Part shown: piece by piece, positions 19,532-29,271 of the stretch
Position numbering within the stretch: the stretch's first letter is position 1
Layout: each line of letters opens with the position of its first letter
From: Gammaproteobacteria bacterium
GTDB lineage: Bacteria > Pseudomonadota > Gammaproteobacteria > Steroidobacterales > GCA-2729495
NCBI GenBank assembly: GCA_030583605.1
Contig: CP129466.1
Span: 2,549,001-2,613,000, forward strand
Length of the DNA stretch: 64,000 nucleotides
Direction: 5' to 3'
Made by a program: the position numbers and the translations under genes
Notes under the pieces: generated by a model
The model's database searches: none
The model's input: only the letters and a program-made list of their open reading frames with translations
Told to the model about the DNA's origin: nothing

Positions 19532-20968
19532 ATGAGCGGATTTGCCCGCAATGTGTTGATGCTCGGTGGCGGCAATGTCTGCGCCCAGATCATCAGCATT
19601 CTCGCGGTTCCCGTGATAACCCGCATCTATGGGCCGGAGCAGTTCGGCGCCTTCTCGTTCGTGTTCTCGCTGGTCGCCGTGATCTTTCCGATCTCGACCC
19701 TGCGTTTCAACTCGGCGATGCTGTTGCCGAAGGACGAACGAACGGCGGCGGATCTGCTACTGCTGTCGATCGCATCGGTCGTGGCGACGGCGCTGCTCGT
19801 GATGCCGGCGCTGGCGCTGATTCTGCACCGCATGAACTCCGTCGACGAATCCGCGCGGGCCGTGCTCTGGTTCCTGGTGGCGGGCGTGCTGGTTCATGGT
19901 CTGGTCCACTGCCTCGAATTCTGGCTGTTGCGCCAGAAACAGTTCGGGGTAATGGCCTGGGGCACCGTCGCGGAGTCTGTCACCGATCGGCTGTTCGTGA
20001 TCACGATAGGCCTCGCACAACATGGTCTCGCTGCCTGGCTCGCGCTCGGGCGTGTCGTCGGGGGTGCGGCGCACTTGCTGGTTTTTCAGCAGGCGAGGAC
20101 GGACACGCGCCTGTCCTGGCGCGACCGGGCTGCTCATGGGTCGCTCCGGCAGGTCCTGCAGCGTTATCGGGAATTTCCGCTCTACCAGACCTGGGCCTAC
20201 TTGTTCGCCAACGGCGGCCGGGAACTGCCGACGCTGATCTTCGCCGGAGTCTTTTCGGCGACAGTGGCGGGAATGTATGCCCTCGGTGTGCGCGTGCTCG
20301 GCTTCCCCATGCTCCTGATCGGGGACGCGGTTGCGCGCGTGTTCTACCGCTACGCGATCGACCTGTCGGCCGAGCCTGCCAGGCTGCGAGACTCCACGCA
20401 CCTCCTGGTGCGTGCGGTGTTTTATCTGATGTTCCCGCCGATGCTTCTGCTGCTGGTGCTCGGGCCGCAGCTGTTCCGGCTGGTGTTCGGCCCGGAGTGG
20501 GTCGAGGCAGGCTGGTTCGCGCAGGTTCTGTCCCTGTCTTTCCTCGTGTCCTTCCTGTGCAGGGTCCTGAGTATCTTCTTCGACATCTTCGGCAAGCAGC
20601 GGATGCGCCTCGCCTTCGATGCCGCACAGCTAATTGGCCGCGTCGGAGCAATGCTCCTGGGAGCGCTCGGCTGGGGTGTGGAAGGTGCGGTGTGGGGCCT
20701 GCTGATGGCCACCGTTCTCGTTCATGGCGCGGCCGTCGTCTACCTGCTGTCGCTTATCGGTCTCACCACCACCAGCACGGTGAGCCTGTTCGCGCAGGCA
20801 CTGCTCAACATCCTGCCGTTATCGGCGCTGCTCCTGGCGGCCGGGCCGCTGTTCGACAACCTCGCCGTTTCCTGGCCGGTCATCGTGGCCGGAATTACCA
20901 TGCAGACGTTCTGGCTGGCACGGCGCGAGCCGCGGCTGGTAGCCTACGCGAGGGAGTGGGTCCGATGA
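19532..20968 (+). CDS. Polysaccharide flippase (Wzx family, second copy)
   Basis: 478 residues with about 12-14 TM helices. The N-terminus SGFARNVLMLGGGNVCAQIISILAVPVITRIYGPEQFGAFSF is the canonical first half of Wzx-type flippases (helix, PVITR.Y.PE.FG). Further features are SAMLLPKDERTAADLL and FPMLLIGDAVARVFY. It would flip lipid-linked repeat units across the inner membrane. It follows a GT4 gene after a 324-base gap. Two flippases in one locus (also 2518-4119) imply either two different glycans or a recent merger of two clusters. Confidence 0.9.
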   Translation: MSGFARNVLMLGGGNVCAQIISILAVPVITRIYGPEQFGAFSFVFSLVAVIFPISTLRFNSAMLLPKDERTAADLLLLSIASVVATALLVMPALALILHRMNSVDESARAVLWFLVAGVLVHGLVHCLEFWLLRQKQFGVMAWGTVAESVTDRLFVITIGLAQHGLAAWLALGRVVGGAAHLLVFQQARTDTRLSWRDRAAHGSLRQVLQRYREFPLYQTWAYLFANGGRELPTLIFAGVFSATVAGMYALGVRVLGFPMLLIGDAVARVFYRYAIDLSAEPARLRDSTHLLVRAVFYLMFPPMLLLLVLGPQLFRLVFGPEWVEAGWFAQVLSLSFLVSFLCRVLSIFFDIFGKQRMRLAFDAAQLIGRVGAMLLGALGWGVEGAVWGLLMATVLVHGAAVVYLLSLIGLTTTSTVSLFAQALLNILPLSALLLAAGPLFDNLAVSWPVIVAGITMQTFWLARREPRLVAYAREWVR

Positions 20969-21107
20969 GCCGGACAGCGACGCGCAGCATCCATGACACG
21001 TTCCGGACGCGACCGAGACAGCCTCGCCGTGATCGCTCACGGGTCGAGACCACAGCACAGGTTTCCGGGATCTGCGCGCATGCCCGCGGTCGGTTGAATT
21101 TCACGTC

Positions 21108-22436
21108 ATGTCGTTGAAGGCATTCGCCAACAAATTGCTGCGGGTACTGCCGGACGACGGTCGGGCGATGCGTCGGCTCTACCGCCGGATACGCGACGCG
21201 CAGCGTCACCGCGAGGTGCGCAAGCGGCAGCAGGAGGGTAACTGGAAGCTTCCCCCGCCGGATTCAGTGATCTGGATCGATCCGGAGCGTATCCGGCTGT
21301 ACACGAACTGCCCCGAGAGCTGGGCGCCCGGGAATCCGTTGGCACGTCCATTTCCCCAGAGCTGGCGAATCCCTGTCGAGGGCGGCGACTGGGACGTTGG
21401 CGGCATGCCCTTTGTGGAGATCGAAGCGTTCAAGGCAATCCAGTCCCGCATTCTGGACGGCACCCCCTGGCGTGAAACCGGCTATTGGCACGAGTCGATG
21501 CAGACCATCGGGTCCGGCACGCCCCTGTGGGACTGCCGCAATGCCGACGAACTTGCGCGCCGTTTCGACTATGTCGATTCGCTGATCATGAGCATCCGCG
21601 AGCATGGGCTTTTGCCACATGCGAAGGTCGGTGCGACACAGGATCCTGCCGGCCGATTCACGGAGGACATCGAAGTCAACATCGGGCGCAACGGCGAATT
21701 CCTGTTCCAGGACGGACGCCACCGGCTTGCAATCGCCAGGGTGCTGCGCCTCGGACGGGTTCCGGTCAAGGTCAAGGTGCGCCACGAAGAATGGCAGAAG
21801 TTCCGCGAATACATGTTCACGATGGTTGCCGGCGACGGGGGTGCGGCGGCGGACGGTGTGCTGTATCAAAGCCCCATACATCCGGACCTGCGCGAGATAC
21901 CTGCGGAGCACTCCTGCGAGGATCGGCTGCAGTTGCTGCTGCCACATCTGCGGGTCCACTCCGGCCGCTTGCTCGACATCGGCTGCAACCTGGGCTTCTT
22001 CTGCAACGGATTCGAGCAGGCGGGACTGGACTGCACGGGTATCGAGTACGGGCCCGATATTGCCTATGCAGCGAACCGCATCGCGATCGCCGAGGACCGG
22101 CGCTACCGAATTGCCAACGGCGACGTGCTCGACCCGCGCGTGCACGACCCGCTCGTCCGACCGCCGCCCGATGTAGTGCTCGCGCTGAACATCTTCCACC
22201 ATTTCATGAAGACGAAAGTCGATCACGACCGTCTGATCGTGCTGCTGCGCAAGCTGCGGCCGAAGCAGATCTTCTTCGAACCCCATCGCACCGACGAGCC
22301 GCCGATGCAGGGCGCATACGCGAACCTCGGGCCGGAGGAATTCGTCGCCTTCGTGCAGGAGCACGCCGGCCTGACGCACGCCGAGTACATCCACACGGCG
22401 CGCGATGGCCGTAAGATCTTCTCGTTGTACCGCTGA
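21108..22436 (+). CDS. Two-domain SAM methyltransferase with ParB-like N-terminal segment
   Basis: 442 residues. Residues 290-430 form a class I methyltransferase: RLLDIGCNLGFFCNGFEQAG (motif I), TGIEYGPDIAYAAN (motif II), VVLALNIFHHF (motif IV). The N-terminal 230 residues are a separate domain whose best landmark is FLFQDGRHRLAIARVLRLG near residue 202. This resembles the DGxHR motif of the ParB/sulfiredoxin fold. The combination occurs in uncharacterised proteins of polysaccharide loci; a role in methylating a sugar or a lipid-linked end is a guess. It lies 139 bases after the flippase on the same strand and 65 bases from the convergent beta-helix gene. The start at ATG 21108 lacks a strong SD. 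Confidence 0.8.
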   Translation: MSLKAFANKLLRVLPDDGRAMRRLYRRIRDAQRHREVRKRQQEGNWKLPPPDSVIWIDPERIRLYTNCPESWAPGNPLARPFPQSWRIPVEGGDWDVGGMPFVEIEAFKAIQSRILDGTPWRETGYWHESMQTIGSGTPLWDCRNADELARRFDYVDSLIMSIREHGLLPHAKVGATQDPAGRFTEDIEVNIGRNGEFLFQDGRHRLAIARVLRLGRVPVKVKVRHEEWQKFREYMFTMVAGDGGAAADGVLYQSPIHPDLREIPAEHSCEDRLQLLLPHLRVHSGRLLDIGCNLGFFCNGFEQAGLDCTGIEYGPDIAYAANRIAIAEDRRYRIANGDVLDPRVHDPLVRPPPDVVLALNIFHHFMKTKVDHDRLIVLLRKLRPKQIFFEPHRTDEPPMQGAYANLGPEEFVAFVQEHAGLTHAEYIHTARDGRKIFSLYR

Positions 22437-22501
22437 CGCCGCTGCGCCGCGCCCCTCCGGCAGCGATCAGCCGGGACAGTCTCTCGCACCGCGACGCCCG
22501 G

Positions 22502-25084
22502 TCACGGGCGTCGGAACGGATTGCCGGCCCAGACAATTATGGCGGACTTGCGCGGCCCGAGCGTCACGGGCCAGGCCACGGAATTACCGTCGTCGAAATA
22601 CACGTACTCGGCACACTTCGCCGGCGCGGACACCGCGTCGGGACACGAAAATGTGCCGTCATATCCGGTCGGATTGACCAGCAGCGCGGAATCGTCGCCC
22701 GGCGTGTTCGGTGTGTAGGTCGCCTCTTCCACACGGACATTGTCCAGGTACAACACCTGGTTTGGCGGCGCCTGAAAATCCACCCGGCCGCCCCGGTCAC
22801 CGGGCTGGAGCACGAGATCGGACGGCACATTGAACAGGACGGAGTGGTTCTGCCATGTGCCCAGCGCAGTGACTGCAAACCAGCCCTGGAACGGGTTGTA
22901 CGAACCCGGTCCTGCAAGTCGGGGCACTACTGTCGTCGTGGTGGCCTGCTGCCCGGACCGGTTGCTGAAACTGACGACATAGGTTTTTCCGGGCGACACC
23001 GGAAAGGCGCCCGATACCAGTGACCCGGACGGGCTCAGGCCGCCGGTGGTCAGCATGGCACAGCCCGGCGCGAGACAGTCGCTGCGCCAGGCCAACGTGG
23101 CATCGCCCTGCGTGGCGTAGCCGAGCCAGTCCACGGCGTTGCTGTCAAATGTGCCATTGCTGAGAAGATTGACACCGCTCACAGGCTGATAGGCGAACGG
23201 CGCGATGCCGAACGCGTCGAAGGCGGTCCCGCTGGTATCGTTGCCCGCCTGTCGCCACTGCGGCAGGTTGAGCAGCCGGTCCGCATACCTGCCGTTCAGA
23301 TACGTGGTGATCTTCACCACGTCCGGTATCGCGGGATTCTCCGCATACAGTGCCGAATAGCGGTTGAAGTCGAACGATGCGAGCCCGGAGCTGTCCTCCT
23401 GCGCCGGAAAAAGATAAATCGCGGGAGTGTTGGTGAGCCCGAAAAAACGGTTTCTCTGGATCTTGTTATTGGTAATCCGACTGGACAGATACTCCTTGAT
23501 CCGGATCGCAAAAGTCTGGTAGTCGTAAAAAGTGTTGTCCGTGACGACATTGTTGGAGGCCGCGTGGATGAACATGCCCATATCCACCTTGCTGACCGTA
23601 TTACTCGCGACGTACACACCGTTCGTACGGTAATCCAGGTAGATCCCGGGCGTAAGACCGTAAACGGGCCCGGGATCCCGGCCGTTCCTGTTGCCATAGA
23701 CCCCGGTGACGATATTGCCGAAGACCACGCTGTTGTGAGGCAGGGAACCACCGGCTGCCGCCCCATTGCCCGTGTAGATTCCACCGCAATCATTCAGGAC
23801 CAGGCAGGCGTTCTCGACGCGGTTATTGGCCACATCGTTCCTTTTGCCGAACGCGATTCCGTGGAAACCGGCATTGATCACGTGGTTGTTCTTGATCGCG
23901 ACATCCGTCCCGGCAGACGAGATCGCGCCCCGGCTCTGCACCGGCGCCCCGATGACGCCGCTGTCGATGACCCGGTTGTTCAGGATCTTGAAGTTCGTCG
24001 ATACTCCGGTGAGGATTCCTTCCCGGACACTGCGTCGCACCGTGCAACTGTCGATCGTGCCGTCGCGCGCATTGTGCGCCACGATACCCTGCCAGTAGGA
24101 ATCCGAGACGTCGCATGTCCTGACCACGACGTTTACCGAGGATGACAGCGCCACACCCGCGCCGGTCTTGTCCACCCGCATCGCCTCGATGATCACGTTG
24201 GTGGCGCCGGTCGCGTCTATGCCATAGGCGTTGCTTGCGCCAATGACACGGGAGCCCGGCGCCTCACCATCGGGCATCCAGACATAAATCTTCATCTGAG
24301 CCGGATTACTGCCGTCGAAGTAGAACTCGCCCGGCGAGTCCAGCATCCAGAGCTTGTTGTCGAGGTAATAACCCCAGTTTGCCTGGATGGGCCGTTCCGT
24401 TTGCTGGGAAAGAGTGAGACGCATGCTCACCGGATCGAAAGCCGTCACGGTCCGATCGCTGATGATGTAATCGTTTACGCGGATATGTGCACCGGCACCG
24501 ACGAGGTCCTTGTCAGCGATGGCTGCGAGTTCTGAATCGATGAGGCTGGAGAAATAGTCGGGTGGCGGCAAGGTCACGTCCGTAACCATCATGCCGCGGG
24601 CCGACGGCTGGGCCTGGTAGTCGACGTTCGGATGCTGCGCAAGTCTCAGGGCGACGCCGTCGGCGAACAACTGGTAGGTGGAAAGCCAGGTGTTCGCGAC
24701 ATAGATGTTGCCCGAGTACGGTTGCCACCCGGTGATCACCATCGCAGTCGTTATGACGGGCTTGTTGGTATCCGTGCAATCGCTGCCGAAGCGGGAATAC
24801 CTGATCGGTCGCGCAGCATCCGCGGAGCTCGCCACGCGCAGGGTACCGCGCCAGCTCTGGCCACAGCGAAAGTAGACCGCGTCGCCGGCCTGCAGCGGTG
24901 CCGAGTTGACTTTCGCCAGACTCCGCCAAGGGCCCGCGCTCGACGCGCCGACCGGAGCCGTTGCCGACGTGCCGGTGAACGCATCGTTACCTGCCACCGC
25001 ATCGACGAAAAAGTTCGCGCCGATTGTGTCAGCGGGCTGCCACGCAAGAACAACAACGGCGAGGAGCTGCAAAAACCGGTTCAT
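22502..25084 (-). CDS. Exported right-handed beta-helix protein with C-terminal sandwich domain
   Basis: 860 residues from ATG 25084, preceded by GAGAAGAA; a frame to 25135 adds a hydrophilic lead without signal. The signal peptide is MNRFLQLLAVVVLAWQPADT with cleavage after IGA. Residues about 20-120 contain FFVDAVAGNDAFTGTSATAP, the usual start of pectate-lyase-like 'right-handed parallel beta-helix' proteins. From about 290 to 570 there is a ladder of coils rich in NNxV/NN steps (ILNNRVIDSG, IKNNHVINAG, VANNRVENA, VASNTVSKVD, NVVTDNTFYD). The region 640-790 looks like a carbohydrate-binding beta-sandwich (LLSNGTFDSNAVDWLGYA). No sorting tail is seen at the C-terminus. A polysaccharide lyase, epimerase or binding role is likely; catalytic residues cannot be assigned. 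Confidence 0.8.
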   Translation of the reverse strand: MNRFLQLLAVVVLAWQPADTIGANFFVDAVAGNDAFTGTSATAPVGASSAGPWRSLAKVNSAPLQAGDAVYFRCGQSWRGTLRVASSADAARPIRYSRFGSDCTDTNKPVITTAMVITGWQPYSGNIYVANTWLSTYQLFADGVALRLAQHPNVDYQAQPSARGMMVTDVTLPPPDYFSSLIDSELAAIADKDLVGAGAHIRVNDYIISDRTVTAFDPVSMRLTLSQQTERPIQANWGYYLDNKLWMLDSPGEFYFDGSNPAQMKIYVWMPDGEAPGSRVIGASNAYGIDATGATNVIIEAMRVDKTGAGVALSSSVNVVVRTCDVSDSYWQGIVAHNARDGTIDSCTVRRSVREGILTGVSTNFKILNNRVIDSGVIGAPVQSRGAISSAGTDVAIKNNHVINAGFHGIAFGKRNDVANNRVENACLVLNDCGGIYTGNGAAAGGSLPHNSVVFGNIVTGVYGNRNGRDPGPVYGLTPGIYLDYRTNGVYVASNTVSKVDMGMFIHAASNNVVTDNTFYDYQTFAIRIKEYLSSRITNNKIQRNRFFGLTNTPAIYLFPAQEDSSGLASFDFNRYSALYAENPAIPDVVKITTYLNGRYADRLLNLPQWRQAGNDTSGTAFDAFGIAPFAYQPVSGVNLLSNGTFDSNAVDWLGYATQGDATLAWRSDCLAPGCAMLTTGGLSPSGSLVSGAFPVSPGKTYVVSFSNRSGQQATTTTVVPRLAGPGSYNPFQGWFAVTALGTWQNHSVLFNVPSDLVLQPGDRGGRVDFQAPPNQVLYLDNVRVEEATYTPNTPGDDSALLVNPTGYDGTFSCPDAVSAPAKCAEYVYFDDGNSVAWPVTLGPRKSAIIVWAGNPFRRP

Positions 25085-25631
25085 TTCTTCTCGTTTTTCT
25101 TGGATCGCGTACGCGTATGGTGCCGGGCCGAGCATCAGCTTCCGAATCGATGCCCGACTACCTAGTTACATTACTGATACCAGAAACCTCCCGCAATCAC
25201 ACACTCGATGAGACATTTGGCCCGCCGGATTTCGCTGGCGCCGACGCGAAATGCGACCATTCACCCACCAGCAACGAGTGACCGATTCTGTTGCGCAGCA
25301 CCGCGCGGAAGGCCGCTGCACCAATGGCCGACGACTCGAGAAAAACGCATGAATCAGCCGGAAATCCTGCGATGTCGGCCAGCGGCGCCATGGCGCTGCG
25401 CGCAGCCGCAACCCGTCAGCTGGTCAGGGATCCGGCCACCGCCGCAGTGCCCATCCCAAGGCGCACGATGCTGTCGTCGGTACCGCCTTCGCTGTTGGGC
25501 GTTATGTCATATGTGACAGGCGCTCATCGCACAAGCGGATGCGGCCCGGACCCATTGGCGCTGCGCCAGCCGGACCCGGTCGATGAAGTTGCGGCGCACC
25601 CGCTTTCGCGTCCGCCGCAGGGAGGCAGCAC
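25085..25631. other. Intergenic region, no supported gene
   Basis: About 550 bases between the beta-helix gene (minus, starts 25084) and the end of the first tyrosine-kinase gene (minus, stop 25632). Short frames exist on both strands (for example 25291-25668 plus), but their products are Ala/Arg-rich and unlike known proteins. The part near 25085-25200 is comparatively AT-rich and probably carries the beta-helix promoter; I cannot assign boxes. A remnant gene is possible. Confidence 0.4.
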
Positions 25632-26486
25632 TCAGGTGGAGTTCGACCGACGTTCACCTCGCCCGTAACCGCCGTAGTAATGGTCGTGCTTCGTTGTCTC
25701 CACCCGATTGAGTACGGTGCCGATCAGGGGCGTCTCGCCGAGACTGTCGATCGAGTTCTGCAGATCCTCCCGCCTGGTCGCGCCGTTCTCGGCGACCATC
25801 AGAACCGAGTCCACGTAGGGCGCGAACGCGATGGCATCGTCCATCGCCAGCATCGGCGCGAGGTCGAAGATGATCAGCCGGTCCGGGTAGCGGGTTTTCA
25901 GCTCGGTGACCAGCGCGACCATCCTGGGCGAGCGCAGCGTCTCCGACGAGTCGGTGATGCTTTCCCGCCCCGGCAGGATCACCAGCCGCTCGATGCCCGG
26001 CGAGAACAGGATCTCCTCCAGCGGGCGGTCGTGATCGATGTGATCGCCGATGCCGTACTCAGGCTGATATTCGAAATAACGATGGATGCTGGGATTGCGC
26101 AGGTCGAGATCCACCAGCAGCACGGTGTGCGTGAGTTCCCGGGCGAGGCTGATGGCGAGGTTGATCGCGGTGAGCGTCTTGCCGCAACCGGTGGCAGGGC
26201 TCGTGATGGCGAGCGAGTTCCAGCCGTGGCCTTCGAGCGTGCGCACGACCCGGGTGCGCAGAATGCGGTAGGCATCGGCGAGTTCGTGGTTCGGCAGGGC
26301 CGCGACCAGACGGTTGCGTTCCAGCACGTCCTCCGGGACCCGGACGACCCTGGTTTTCTGCGGCGCCCATTGCCCGGTGGCCGCTGCCGGCGTATCGACC
26401 TCCGCGACTGCGGGCTGGGCAGGATGCGGGGCTGTGGCGGCCCGCTCGGCTTCTGCTTTCCTTAGCGCTCGCTTGATGCGGTCCAT
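25632..26486 (-). CDS. CpsD/Wzc-type tyrosine kinase (BY-kinase), copy 1
   Basis: 284 residues, cytoplasmic. A variant Walker A appears as SPATGCGKTLTAINLAISLA, Walker A' as HTVLLVDLDLRNPSIHRYF, and Walker B-like LIIFDLAPMLAMDD. The Tyr-containing tail (HDHYYGGYGRGE) is a short version of the autophosphorylation cluster. N-terminal residues 1-50 hold the MDRIKRALRKAEAER helix seen in exosortase-locus kinases. Such kinases pair with Wzz-like membrane partners to control chain length. The gene follows wzz copy 1 by 20 bases. The paralogue at 29391 is clearly similar throughout (NRLVAALPNHELADAYRILRTRV versus NRLIAAVPSHEFKDAYRMLRTRV), so the pair arose by duplication. Confidence 0.92.
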   Translation of the reverse strand: MDRIKRALRKAEAERAATAPHPAQPAVAEVDTPAAATGQWAPQKTRVVRVPEDVLERNRLVAALPNHELADAYRILRTRVVRTLEGHGWNSLAITSPATGCGKTLTAINLAISLARELTHTVLLVDLDLRNPSIHRYFEYQPEYGIGDHIDHDRPLEEILFSPGIERLVILPGRESITDSSETLRSPRMVALVTELKTRYPDRLIIFDLAPMLAMDDAIAFAPYVDSVLMVAENGATRREDLQNSIDSLGETPLIGTVLNRVETTKHDHYYGGYGRGERRSNST

Positions 26487-26506
26487 CGGTTATCTGTCCC
26501 CCAGCC

Positions 26507-28261
26507 TCAGATCCCGAGTTCACGCAGGACGGTGTACCAGAGCACGTCCAGCGGCTTCACGGCAAAGTGGATGATCAGCGTGAGCAGCGCGATGCCGGCC
26601 GGCGTTGCGATCAGGGCGATCTTGCGCAGCTGTTGCTGGCGGGCTGCCTCCGCGCGCGTCGTGATCTGCGGGATCTCCGCGATGGGCGGCACACCCTGTG
26701 CCGCGAGCAGACCGTTGGCACCCCAGATCGAGTGATCCGTGGCCTCCCTGAACATGACTGCGACCATTGCAAGCACGGGCGACAGCACCAGCAGCAACGA
26801 GAGCAACAGCCCCCGGTTCGGCGTTGCCGGTTCCAGCGGCAGATCGGGTGGCTCGACGAGCACGAACCGCTCGCCCTTGGCCTCGGTCTCCAGCGCCTCG
26901 CCCATCATCGCGCCGAACTCCCGCTCGCGCAGGGCGAGATAGCGGGAGGTTGCCGATTCCAGTTGCCGCTGCAGGGCAACGAGCTGCTGCTCCACTTGGG
27001 GCGTATCGCGCAGGCGCTCTTCGTGCTGTCGTACCCGCGCCCGCAATTCCGCTTCCTGCGCGCGGTAGGCCGCCAGTTGCGAGACCGCCGACTCGTACTG
27101 GGCAGTCACCTGGATGTAGGCGGGATTGTCCGGCTTCAGGAGCGTATCGGCCGTGGCGCGGGCGCTGCGGGTGGATTTCTCCAGGCTCGCCACGAGGCGC
27201 TCCAGGCGCCGCACCTCGGGATGACCCGGGGCATAGGTCTCTTTCGCCTTCGCCAGGTCCGCGCGCGCAGTCGTGAGCGCGACGGCCGAGTCCGTGAAAT
27301 CCGCCGTGATGCCGGTCTGCTCGCGCAGTGCCTTGATCTCGCGGCGCGTGCGAACGACGTCCGGGTGCGAGCTGTCGTAACGGCCTTCGAGCATGGCGAG
27401 CTGTGTCTGCAGCGCCTTGAGCTGGTTCTCGGGTGCCACCACGGCCCGGCCGTCGGCGAGCAGGCTCGGTGCCACCGGATCGATCTGCGCGAGCTGCGCC
27501 TCGAGCTTGATCTTGGTGTCCTCCAGGGACTGCAACTGCCGCTGGATATTGAGCAGCTCGTCCTCGGTGCGCTGGATGATCTGCAGGTTCAGGCTGGTGA
27601 GTTCGGGCAGCGCCCCTTTGTTCTTTTCCTTGAAGTCGGCGACTTTTTTCTCCAGCTCGCGCACCTGCGCATCGAGCCGCTGCACTTCACTGCCGAGGAA
27701 TTCACGGGTCTCGACGGTCTGCACGGTACGCGCCTTGAGGTTCTCCTCCAGGTAGAGCGAGACCAGTTCGTTGGCGACTTTGCGCGCCGTGGCGGGGTCT
27801 TTGTGGCGGAAGCCGATCGTGAAGGCGATGGTCTGGACGGTCGGCGTGTTGCGCTGCGGGTCGGTGAGCTCGACATTGACGACGTCCATCGTGATGTCGT
27901 TCTGGATGTCGTCGGCGAGCAGCATCGTCGGCAGGTGCCGGCGCTTCTCGGGATACAGGTTGAACTTCTCGATGATCGAAGCGAGGTTGGAGCGCGTCAT
28001 CACGCGCTGATTGATGTACTGCACCTGCTGGGCGGCGAACACCGTCACCGTCGTCGGCACCAGCGCCGCCGGCACCTCAGGTTCCTCGAGCAGGATGACC
28101 GCCTTCGACTCGTAGGTGTTCGGCCAGATGAACACCAGCAACGCGCCGATGAAGAAGATGCCGGCCGCGACGCCCAGCGCCAGCCGGCGCCGGCGCTTCA
28201 GCCCTTGCAGGAAATCGGCAAGGCTCTTGCCGTCGTCGTTGACTTGGTCGCGGTCTTCCAT
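26507..28261 (-). CDS. Wzz/GumC-type chain-length determinant, copy 1
   Basis: 584 residues. A cytoplasmic N-terminus (SLADFLQGLKRRRRLA) precedes TM1 (LGVAAGIFFIGALLVFIWP). A long periplasmic part follows with YESKAVILLEEPEVPAALVP, TVFAAQQVQYINQRVMTRSNL and extended coiled coils (about residues 190-440), then the Pro-rich VEPPDLPLEPATPNRGLLLSLLLVLSP motif entering TM2. A third hydrophobic segment lies near the C-terminus (IALIATPAGIALLTLIIHFAV), which is unusual for Wzz but known in exosortase-locus (TIGR03007-like) members. It partners the kinase 20 bases downstream and sets glycan length at the inner membrane. Copy 2 is at 30233-31999. Confidence 0.92.
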   Translation of the reverse strand: MEDRDQVNDDGKSLADFLQGLKRRRRLALGVAAGIFFIGALLVFIWPNTYESKAVILLEEPEVPAALVPTTVTVFAAQQVQYINQRVMTRSNLASIIEKFNLYPEKRRHLPTMLLADDIQNDITMDVVNVELTDPQRNTPTVQTIAFTIGFRHKDPATARKVANELVSLYLEENLKARTVQTVETREFLGSEVQRLDAQVRELEKKVADFKEKNKGALPELTSLNLQIIQRTEDELLNIQRQLQSLEDTKIKLEAQLAQIDPVAPSLLADGRAVVAPENQLKALQTQLAMLEGRYDSSHPDVVRTRREIKALREQTGITADFTDSAVALTTARADLAKAKETYAPGHPEVRRLERLVASLEKSTRSARATADTLLKPDNPAYIQVTAQYESAVSQLAAYRAQEAELRARVRQHEERLRDTPQVEQQLVALQRQLESATSRYLALREREFGAMMGEALETEAKGERFVLVEPPDLPLEPATPNRGLLLSLLLVLSPVLAMVAVMFREATDHSIWGANGLLAAQGVPPIAEIPQITTRAEAARQQQLRKIALIATPAGIALLTLIIHFAVKPLDVLWYTVLRELGI

Positions 28262-28378
28262 CAGGAACCCGATGAAATATGTTTCTTTTTCAGAATCTTA
28301 TTGTTGTATTGCCGGACGATTATAGCCGCAGGCAGGCCCGGCGGATGTGACCAGTAGCGCAGAAGGTCCATGCGGTCC

Positions 28379-29260
28379 TCAGCCGCCCGACGCGGCCTTG
28401 GCATGGCCCGCGCCGCCGGCCTGGGGCATGGAGCGCAGGGTCTTGCCCATGGGCAGGCCCATTCGCAGCCGGTCCCGGAGCACGGCGCGAATGGTCGGTG
28501 CGTCGATGGTGGTCTGCTCCTCCGAGAACCCGTAGACCAGGGCGAGGTCGCAGAGCGTGTTGACGAGGCGCGGAATGCCTTCGCTGGCGGCCGCGATGAG
28601 CCGGACCGCGGCGGGGGTGAAGAGCTCGGCTTTCCCGCCGGCCACCGCCAGGCGATGGGCGATGTAGGCGGTCACGTCTTCCGGGTTGAACGGTGTCAGG
28701 TTGTAGGCGACCGACACGCGCTGCGTGAGCTGGCGCAGTTCCGGCTTTTTCAGCAACTCGCCGAGCTCCGGCTGGCCGACCAGGATGAGGTGCAGCAGGT
28801 AGTCCTTCTGGGCATTGACGTTCGAGAGCATGCGCACTTCTTCGAGCCCGCGCACGCCCATGTTCTGTGCTTCGTCGATGATCAGCACCACCGGTTTGCG
28901 CTGCGCGTACTGGCGAATCAGGAACTCGACGAAGGCGTCGTAGAGCTCGACCTTGCTCTTGCCTTTGTAGTCGAGTTCGTAGGCCATCATGATCCATTCG
29001 GCGAGTTCGCCGAAGGAGTTGTGGGTGAAGTTGATGAGCCCGACGCAGACGTCTTCTTCGAGTTCGTCGAGCAGGCGGTTGATGAGCGTGGTCTTGCCGC
29101 AGCCGACTTCGCCGCTGATGACGGTGAAGCCCTGGCGGTTCTGGATGCTGTACTTGAGCAGCATGAGCGCCGTGGCGTGGCGCTTGGACATGTACAGGAA
29201 CGAGGGGTCCGGCAGGAGCTGGAAAGGACGTTCCGTGAGGTTGTAGAACTGTTCGTACAT
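28379..29260 (-). CDS. ExeA-like AAA ATPase of exosortase/EPS loci
   Basis: 293 residues. Opening MYEQFYNLTERPFQLLPDPSFLYMSKRH is the diagnostic start of the PEP-CTERM-locus secretion ATPases (TIGR03015 type). Walker A is ISGEVGCGKTTLINRLL, Walker B VVLIIDEAQNM, sensor I LLHLILVGQPEL, and the lid contains EGIPRLVNTLCDLALVYG. It resembles ExeA but lacks the peptidoglycan-binding domain. Its exact job is unknown; proposed roles are energising or regulating EPS assembly. It sits between two Wzz/kinase pairs: downstream of kinase copy 2 (130-base spacer with palindromic repeats) and upstream of wzz copy 1. Confidence 0.93.
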   Translation of the reverse strand: MYEQFYNLTERPFQLLPDPSFLYMSKRHATALMLLKYSIQNRQGFTVISGEVGCGKTTLINRLLDELEEDVCVGLINFTHNSFGELAEWIMMAYELDYKGKSKVELYDAFVEFLIRQYAQRKPVVLIIDEAQNMGVRGLEEVRMLSNVNAQKDYLLHLILVGQPELGELLKKPELRQLTQRVSVAYNLTPFNPEDVTAYIAHRLAVAGGKAELFTPAAVRLIAAASEGIPRLVNTLCDLALVYGFSEEQTTIDAPTIRAVLRDRLRMGLPMGKTLRSMPQAGGAGHAKAASGG

Positions 29261-29271
29261 GCCGGGTTGAT

